6,059 bases of DNA from Nanobdellota archaeon. Lineage in GTDB: Archaea; Nanoarchaeota; Nanoarchaeia; Parvarchaeales; Parvarchaeaceae. This document shows positions 1 to 3,504 of the stretch, in pieces. The DNA lies in contig JAJZOB010000024.1 in assembly GCA_021852135.1 (NCBI GenBank), forward strand, positions 1-6,059. Direction: 5' to 3'. The position numbers and the translations under genes are program-made. The notes beneath the pieces are model-generated. The model was not told the origin of the DNA and made no database searches. It saw nothing but the letters and a program-made list of their open reading frames with translations. Position 1 is the stretch's first letter; each line of letters starts with the position of its first letter.

Positions 1-31
1 TAAATGCATATTTGCTTAAATACTGTATAAT

Positions 32-38
32 AGGAGGT
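32..38 (+). promoter_or_regulatory. Shine-Dalgarno site of the histone gene
   Basis: AGGAGGT lies 3 nt before the ATG at 42, a near-perfect match to the anti-SD end of archaeal 16S rRNA. It decides the start at 42 over an upstream in-frame TTG at 12. AT-rich stretches at 5-13 and 15-23 could hold a box A element, but the window begins too close to the gene to place the promoter with confidence. Confidence 0.8.
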
Positions 39-41
39 AAT

Positions 42-221
42 ATGGCAGATTTCGTAAGAAAAAGTTCAGTAAAGGAAGAAGTCAAGAAAGTCGGTAAGGA
101 CATGCGTTGCCCTGATGACACAATTGAAGGTCTTGACAAGTTTGTCAAAGAGTCAATCGCCAAGGCAGTAGCAAGGGCTAAAGCCGACGGCAGAAAGACA
201 CTTAGGGCACACGACTTCTAA
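42..221 (+). CDS. Short archaeal histone-fold protein
   Basis: A 59-residue, lysine-rich protein expected to bind and compact DNA as a dimer or higher oligomer. What is seen: a short basic helix at about residues 5-18, a long amphipathic helix at about 24-49, then GRKT (50-53) and HDF at the end. In HMfB-type histones the loop RKT arginine pairs with an aspartate seven residues later; here R51 and D58 keep that spacing. The layout resembles the short single histones of bacteria and DPANN archaea (Bd0055-like/DUF1931-like) rather than HMfB, since the protein stops one residue after the R-D pair and so has almost no third helix. The ATG at 42 is chosen because of the SD site at 32-38. The gene is monocistronic, closed by an oligo-T tract. 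The histone fold is confident; the subfamily and DNA-binding mode are inferred. Confidence 0.85.
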   Translation: MADFVRKSSVKEEVKKVGKDMRCPDDTIEGLDKFVKESIAKAVARAKADGRKTLRAHDF

Positions 222-225
222 GTAG

Positions 226-249
226 TTTTTTTGTTTTTTTATTTTTTTT
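226..249 (+). terminator. Oligo-T archaeal terminator after the histone gene
   Basis: Three T runs of 7, 7 and 8 bases, separated by a single G and a single A, begin 5 nt after the stop codon. There is no hairpin in front, as expected for intrinsic termination by archaeal RNA polymerase. Its 3' end runs directly into the likely promoter of the next gene. Confidence 0.75.
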
Positions 250-252
250 AAA

Positions 253-262
253 GTTTTTATTC
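253..262 (+). promoter_or_regulatory. Probable box A (TATA) for the 152-residue membrane protein gene
   Basis: The stretch GTTTTTATTC is centred about 26 nt before the ATG at 283. No SD site is present between it and the ATG, so a leaderless transcript is likely. The region is T-rich because of the overlapping terminator, so the exact box is uncertain. Confidence 0.4.
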
Positions 263-282
263 TTTTAGCGTTATAACAATCT

Positions 283-741
283 ATGGTGGATGTAGAGCTT
301 ATACTCGGGATAGCAATAATCGCTGTTGCAATAATAACCTTTATACGAATACTAAAGCCAGCATTGGAAGGCATAATAATCATAATTCTCATATTTGCGG
401 GCAGCGCGCTTATATTCCATTCTACTCCAATAATAGGCTTGCCTGGATACAGCCTTCCAGTAAATCTTGGCCCCAATATAGTTGGAGTTTCACAGGGAAT
501 AGACAATACAAGCAACATAATAATATTCAATGCGGATTTAGTAAGCATAGACAATTTTGCGGCTTCTGTAAATAATCAATCCCTCATTATCGTTAATAAC
601 GGCACAGCGATAGCGCCGGCAAAATTCGGCGTTATAACCGTTAAAGGTTTGCATACCGGAGAAATACGTTTGAAGGCTTACTCTAATTTATTTGGTTTTA
701 ATGTCTTAGCATCCAACTCAACTTATAATTACACCAGCTGA
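283..741 (+). CDS. Unrecognised membrane-anchored protein with exported C-terminal domain
   Basis: A 152-residue protein I cannot assign to a family. Two hydrophobic helices are clear (about residues 5-22 and 28-46), joined by a short basic turn (RILK, 22-25). They could be a hairpin or a signal-like segment plus an anchor. The remaining ~100 residues are polar, rich in Val/Ile/Asn/Ser and predicted mostly beta. They carry five N-glycosylation sequons (N75, N98, N106, N145, N149), which suggests they sit outside the cell. There are no cysteines and no catalytic motif. The helical hairpin loosely recalls BofA-like small membrane proteins, but I would not name it so. It has its own probable leaderless promoter, is preceded by the histone terminator, and converges on the DUF929 gene with a 37-bp gap. 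The ATG at 283 is the first plausible start and has no SD site. Confidence 0.7.
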   Translation: MVDVELILGIAIIAVAIITFIRILKPALEGIIIIILIFAGSALIFHSTPIIGLPGYSLPVNLGPNIVGVSQGIDNTSNIIIFNADLVSIDNFAASVNNQSLIIVNNGTAIAPAKFGVITVKGLHTGEIRLKAYSNLFGFNVLASNSTYNYTS

Positions 742-778
742 ATTCCTATCCGCATATGACTTTATTCTGCAGTATATC

Positions 779-2050
779 TCAATTGTAACTCAAACTGTTT
801 ATTTTCGATTCTAACTTTGAGATATAAGACAGGTTACACACCGGCGCAGAATTATTTAAAGTCTCGCAAATCTGTGCCGTAAGAATGTTTGCCGCCCCTA
901 AAACCGTCTGGCCAAATGATCCGCTTGTTGGATTTTCAATAGAATTTAGTATGTCTTGATGCGTAGAATAATTAGAGAATACGGAATTTGTCTTTAAATC
1001 CAATATGCTCTCAACGTTGTTTATATCTTGATTAAATACAAATTTATTGTTTATATCAATGAAGGCTACGCCATTTACAATGCCTGCTACTCCCCCAACG
1101 AAGAAATTTCGTATGCCAAAACCATCAGAACTTTTTACTATTCCATTTGAATTTAAATTAAAGCCATACCTCCCCAAAGCGTAAACGTTGGAATAGATAG
1201 TAGGATTTATTTGATCTACTCCAGTAGTGTTTATTAAAAAGGATCCGCCCAATTCATATAACGGCTCAAAGTTTATGTATTTTGACGTATAGTAAGCTCC
1301 ACTTACTAAAGGCTCTGGGTTGGCATCTCCAAATGGCGCCTGGCCATTATCAATTGGTGGAAATTTTGTAGCTTCATTGAAAGCGTTTTGGGAAAAGTTA
1401 AACATAATCGCAGGTAAATTCCAATCGTCTGTAGCTGACCTTACATAAAATAGTTTACTAAAATTACCAAAACGTGACAATGCAATTGCAAGCACCCAAC
1501 TATCTTGACCAGAAAAAGGGCATCCTTGCGACCCAAAAAAGACTATCGTTGGTTTTCCATTTTGGCTTATTGAATAATTAGAAAAATTGGAAGGAACCGT
1601 TATGGGTATTATATCATAATTTTTATCACCAGTATTGCCATAAACCAAAACATAATATCCTGGAGATATACTATTGCTGCTGTTGCTCGCATTTTCGTAT
1701 ATAATGCTACCGGCAACCTGTTGTGCTCCCACACTTGCTAGTTGAGTGCTAAGATCAGATAAACCATTAACGTAGGCTGAACCTAAAGATTCTCCTTCAG
1801 GGCCTAAGAAAAATGCGCCGGAGGCGTTTGCATTAACGGATGGCTTTAAAGGAGAAGCGGAAGTCGAAACGGAGAAAACATGGAGTACAAATACCAAAAC
1901 AATTATTATAACCAATAAAATGGCTAAGGTTGCTGCAATAATTGTAACAAGGTTTTTGTCAGAACCATTTTTCTTTTGCGGAGAATTTGAAATGTCAGCT
2001 TTTAATTTTTCATTTTCTTCTCTTAATTTTATTATTTCATCGTCTTCCAT
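779..2050 (-). CDS. DUF929 family protein: membrane-anchored, exported thioredoxin-like domain
   Basis: A 423-residue protein of the archaeal DUF929 family, whose biochemical role is not established. Order of parts: a short charged coiled coil (residues 1-20), a Lys/Asn linker, one transmembrane helix (about 35-59), a Ser/Asn-rich linker, then the family domain from about 165. Recognisable family marks are the beta strand plus thiol-site region (PTIVFFGSQGCPFS, 167-180), the ALSRFGNFS stretch (190-198), FIDINNKFVF (330-339), and a C-terminal pair of cysteines (C395, C405) after a GAAN motif (385-388). Typical members have CPxC at the thiol site; here it is C177-P-F-S180, so only one cysteine is left. 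About ten sequons (among them N75, N120, N123, N155, N158, N196, N218, N274, N360) fit an extracellular domain. The start at 2050 (M-E-D-D) is chosen over an in-frame ATG at 2128, because 2128 would overlap the divergent gene and its promoter, whereas a box A lies about 30 nt upstream of 2050. The family call is made from memory of the motifs. Confidence 0.8.
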   Translation of the reverse strand: MEDDEIIKLREENEKLKADISNSPQKKNGSDKNLVTIIAATLAILLVIIIVLVFVLHVFSVSTSASPLKPSVNANASGAFFLGPEGESLGSAYVNGLSDLSTQLASVGAQQVAGSIIYENASNSSNSISPGYYVLVYGNTGDKNYDIIPITVPSNFSNYSISQNGKPTIVFFGSQGCPFSGQDSWVLAIALSRFGNFSKLFYVRSATDDWNLPAIMFNFSQNAFNEATKFPPIDNGQAPFGDANPEPLVSGAYYTSKYINFEPLYELGGSFLINTTGVDQINPTIYSNVYALGRYGFNLNSNGIVKSSDGFGIRNFFVGGVAGIVNGVAFIDINNKFVFNQDINNVESILDLKTNSVFSNYSTHQDILNSIENPTSGSFGQTVLGAANILTAQICETLNNSAPVCNLSYISKLESKINSLSYN

Positions 2051-2057
2051 TACAAAT

Positions 2058-2066
2058 TTATATATA
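2058..2066 (+). promoter_or_regulatory. Box A (TATA) of the 218-residue membrane protein gene
   Basis: TTATATATA is centred about 28 nt before the ATG at 2090. No SD site lies between them, so transcription probably starts at or next to the ATG (leaderless). The element forms the left arm of a near-symmetric bidirectional promoter. Confidence 0.65.
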
Positions 2067-2076
2067 TCATCAGAGC

Positions 2077-2083
2077 TATATAA
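2077..2083 (-). promoter_or_regulatory. Box A (TATA) of the DUF929 gene
   Basis: Read on the minus strand this is TTATATA, centred about 30 nt before the ATG at 2050, with no SD site between. It is the exact inverted copy of TTATATA at 2058-2064. Together they place the two start codons, at 2050 and 2090, symmetrically about position 2070. Confidence 0.6.
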
Positions 2084-2089
2084 TTTTTT

Positions 2090-2746
2090 ATGGATGAAAA
2101 ATACGATCTTTTGATAGAGAGAATCCATTTGTTGGAAAATAGAATAAAGGAATTAGAAAGCATTATTGAAAATAAATCGGAAGGAAAATCTCTATTTCCA
2201 AATAAAAACTGTAGTTTTCTGAATAGGCTTAAGAAAGGAATTATACATTCATATAAACAAAGCCCTGTTTTATTTTTTACTTTACTCATAGGAGTGTTTG
2301 CAGGTTATATTTATCTATTTTCTATTACAAATCTTGCATTACCTTTTTTAAATTATGGGCAGGTCACATTGGCGTATCATATAGCTTTAGCTGCTTTTTT
2401 TAGTTTTTCCATAACTTTGCTGGTGCTTTTTAATTTGTCTATAATAAAACGACGGCAAGCTATAACAAATGCAGAAAAGGCAACTATGGTAGCAGCAGGC
2501 GCCGGCTCTGTTGCTTCTTCATTTGGAGCTTCATTTGGTGCGTCGGCTGTCGCACCTACTTTTGGAGCGGTATGTTCTACAGCAATAGCTCCCGAATTAG
2601 CAACTTTAGGTGGATCTGCCGGATCAATAGCAGCATCGTCATTAGGTAGTTCAAACATACTTGGTAGTTCGATAAGTAGTTTTATAATAGCTATTGCAAT
2701 CGTAGTATCACTTTTAAGTCTAAAAAGTATCTCTAAAAAATTATAA
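2090..2746 (+). CDS. Unrecognised multi-pass membrane protein with Ala/Gly/Ser-rich core
   Basis: A 218-residue protein I do not recognise. It begins with a charged heptad-like coiled coil (about residues 1-30). A basic stretch (R46-K50) leads into transmembrane helices at about 58-80 and 92-119, the second ending in a KRR patch (120-122) that should be cytoplasmic. Residues 133-196 are almost all Ala, Gly, Ser, Val, Thr and Leu, with three [ST]FGA units (144-147, 148-151, 157-160), one cysteine (C162) and several GxxxG/A-like spacings. This could be a pair of tightly packed helices. A last transmembrane helix spans about 197-212, followed by a basic tail. The gene is divergent from the DUF929 gene and shares its promoter region. 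Both proteins start with a short coiled coil, so the two could interact at the cytoplasmic face (inference). The ATG at 2090 is supported by a box A 28 nt upstream. Confidence 0.7.
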   Translation: MDEKYDLLIERIHLLENRIKELESIIENKSEGKSLFPNKNCSFLNRLKKGIIHSYKQSPVLFFTLLIGVFAGYIYLFSITNLALPFLNYGQVTLAYHIALAAFFSFSITLLVLFNLSIIKRRQAITNAEKATMVAAGAGSVASSFGASFGASAVAPTFGAVCSTAIAPELATLGGSAGSIAASSLGSSNILGSSISSFIIAIAIVVSLLSLKSISKKL

Positions 2747-2748
2747 AT

Positions 2749-2760
2749 ATTTTATTATTA
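2749..2760 (+). terminator. Weak T-rich terminator after the 218-residue membrane protein gene
   Basis: ATATTTTATTATTA follows the stop codon within a few bases. The T runs are short, so this is a weak candidate; it separates the gene from the promoter of the Cys-rich protein/PadR operon. Confidence 0.35.
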
Positions 2761-2792
2761 TGGTGGTCGCTTCTAATTTGTTTGAAATAAAG

Positions 2793-2800
2793 TATTTATA
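2793..2800 (+). promoter_or_regulatory. Box A (TATA) of the Cys-rich protein/PadR operon
   Basis: TATTTATA, preceded by a purine-rich BRE-like stretch (GAAATAAAG, 2784-2792). Transcription would begin near 2822, leaving a short 5' leader of about 18 nt that contains the SD site and most of a palindrome. It is the clearest box A for an SD-led gene in the window. Confidence 0.65.
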
Positions 2801-2820
2801 CTAGTAGAGATATAAGTAAT

Positions 2821-2838
2821 TATATCAGAGGTGATATA
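2821..2838. promoter_or_regulatory. 18-bp palindrome over the SD site: candidate PadR operator
   Basis: Perfect 7-bp arms TATATCA and TGATATA flank the 4-bp centre GAGG. The site covers the expected transcription start and the SD site of the Cys-rich protein gene. PadR regulators bind dyad-symmetric sites at their own promoters, so this is a natural candidate for autoregulation. It could instead act in RNA as a weak hairpin that presents GAGG in its loop. Part of the symmetry may be forced by SD and AT-rich composition. Confidence 0.45.
2828..2835 (+). promoter_or_regulatory. Shine-Dalgarno site deciding the start of the Cys-rich protein
   Basis: GAGGTGAT is an extended match to the 16S rRNA 3' end and lies 4 nt before the ATG at 2840. 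It rules out the in-frame GTG at 2831, which is part of the SD itself. Confidence 0.8.
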
Positions 2839-2839
2839 T

Positions 2840-3073
2840 ATGGGAATGAACAATTGTGGATGCGGCTGCGGCTGTGGAAACAAAGGAATGAACGGAATGG
2901 GCAGACACGGCATGATGAGAATGCAGTCTGAAGAGCCATACGGAAAGAAGGACTTGAAGGAAAACCTTGAAGACTATAAGGAAGAGCTGGAAGAGGAAAT
3001 AAAGTTTATCAACAGAAGGATAAACGAACTTTCTAAAAACAGTTCTGAAGATAGTGACGAGGAAAGTAGTTGA
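2840..3073 (+). CDS. Small Cys-Gly/Met-rich protein with coiled-coil tail
   Basis: A 77-residue protein in two halves. Residues 1-29 contain alternating cysteines (C6, C8, C10, C12, each separated by one Gly), seven methionines and a histidine (H23), and look like a soft-metal or Fe/Cu/Zn ligand cluster. Residues 35-67 are a strongly charged helix with coiled-coil spacing, followed by an acidic Ser/Glu/Asp tail (68-77). This layout resembles small DUF5320-like proteins (Gly/Met/Cys-rich head, coiled-coil tail), but I cannot confirm membership and the function is unknown. There is no signal peptide or membrane segment, so it is probably cytoplasmic. It is the first gene of an operon with a PadR regulator, whose start lies at or just past its stop codon, suggesting coupled translation. 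The start is fixed by the SD site at 2828-2835. Metal binding is an inference. Confidence 0.75.
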   Translation: MGMNNCGCGCGCGNKGMNGMGRHGMMRMQSEEPYGKKDLKENLEDYKEELEEEIKFINRRINELSKNSSEDSDEESS

Positions 3074-3075
3074 AT

Positions 3076-3441
3076 ATGAACGGCAGACGTTGCCGATGCG
3101 GGCCTTTTAATGTTGACGTTGTCCCAAAAGGCCTGCTTCAACCATTTATACTTAGATTGTTGGCAGAAAAGCCTATGCACGGCTTTGAGATAATGGAGCA
3201 GATATTTGAAAAGACCGATGGCATGTGGAGACCTGGTCCGGCGGCAGTTTATCCCTCTCTTGCACAGCTGGAAAACTCCGGTTACATAGAAGCGGTAAGC
3301 AAGGAAAACCAGGGTGAAAAGGCAAGAAAGCAGTACAAGATAACAGAAAAGGGAAGAAATGCCATAAAGGAATACGATAAAATGAGCAGAAACATTGCTG
3401 AAAATATGAATCATTTTATGCATTCACTAAAAAGATTTTAG
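3076..3441 (+). CDS. PadR family transcriptional regulator with N-terminal Cys-X-Cys
   Basis: A 121-residue winged-helix repressor-type protein of the short PadR class. The family domain is clear: a first helix with LLAEKPMHGFEIM (28-40), the recognition region GPAAVYPSLAQLENSGYI (54-71), the wing with RKQYKITEKGR (84-94), and a C-terminal dimerisation helix (95-119). Ahead of the domain lies a basic leader with C6-R-C8-G, unusual for PadR and echoing the Cys-Gly run of the upstream protein. A metal or thiol input is possible (inference). An in-frame TTG at 3070 overlaps the upstream stop by 4 nt (TTGA) and sits 7 nt after GAGG (3059-3062), so a 123-residue form is possible; ATG 3076 is preferred only as the commoner start codon. 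It probably represses its own operon, perhaps through the palindrome at 2821-2838. Confidence 0.88.
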   Translation: MNGRRCRCGPFNVDVVPKGLLQPFILRLLAEKPMHGFEIMEQIFEKTDGMWRPGPAAVYPSLAQLENSGYIEAVSKENQGEKARKQYKITEKGRNAIKEYDKMSRNIAENMNHFMHSLKRF

Positions 3442-3443
3442 AT

Positions 3444-3459
3444 AATTTTTTACATTTTA
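3444..3459 (+). terminator. Oligo-T terminator after the padR-type gene
   Basis: T runs of six (3446-3451) and four (3455-3458) follow the TAG stop within 5 nt. They separate the operon from the promoter of PEP synthase. Confidence 0.55.
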
Positions 3460-3470
3460 CTCAAGCGCAA

Positions 3471-3482
3471 AAGCTTATTAAT
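3471..3482 (+). promoter_or_regulatory. Box A promoter of the PEP synthase gene
   Basis: AAGCTTATTAAT begins exactly 34 nt before the ATG at 3505. A nearly identical AAGCTATTAAT begins exactly 34 nt before the ATG of the gene at 5895. Neither is followed by an SD site, so both genes are probably leaderless. This argues for 3505 rather than 3490 as the start of PEP synthase. Confidence 0.65.
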
Positions 3483-3504
3483 TCTATGAATGCCTCATAA
3501 ATTC

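Noticed and set aside
12..41. TTG start adding ten residues to the histone
   Set aside because: The SD site at 32-38 would lie inside the coding part, and the added residues are not histone-like.
153..554. Minus-strand open frame of 133 codons
   Set aside because: It is antisense to the histone and the 152-residue gene and crosses the oligo-T terminator. It has no recognisable protein text.
742..778. Search for a terminator hairpin between the convergent genes
   Set aside because: The 37-bp gap has no clear T run or stem on either strand, so no terminator is called.
2051..2128. N-terminal extension of the DUF929 protein to an in-frame ATG at 2128
   Set aside because: It would run through both box A elements and 39 nt into the divergent coding region. 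The box A at 2077-2083 fits a start at 2050.
2519..2545. Short tandem DNA repeat TCATTTGGAGCT / TCATTTGGTGCG
   Set aside because: Only two imperfect 12-bp units inside a gene, explained by the repeated SFGA residues. It is not a separate repeat element.
2377..2658. Minus-strand Ala/Pro-rich open frame of 93 codons
   Set aside because: It mirrors the Ala/Gly/Ser codons of the plus-strand membrane protein and has no promoter or start signal.
2974..3423. Minus-strand open frame of 149 codons
   Set aside because: Antisense to the Cys-rich protein and the clear PadR gene. Its hydrophobic look comes from reading charged Lys/Glu codons backwards.
3490..3504. Upstream ATG of PEP synthase adding five residues
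   Set aside because: No SD site and no box A at the right distance. The ATG at 3505 has the same 34-nt promoter spacing as the next gene. The upstream start remains possible.
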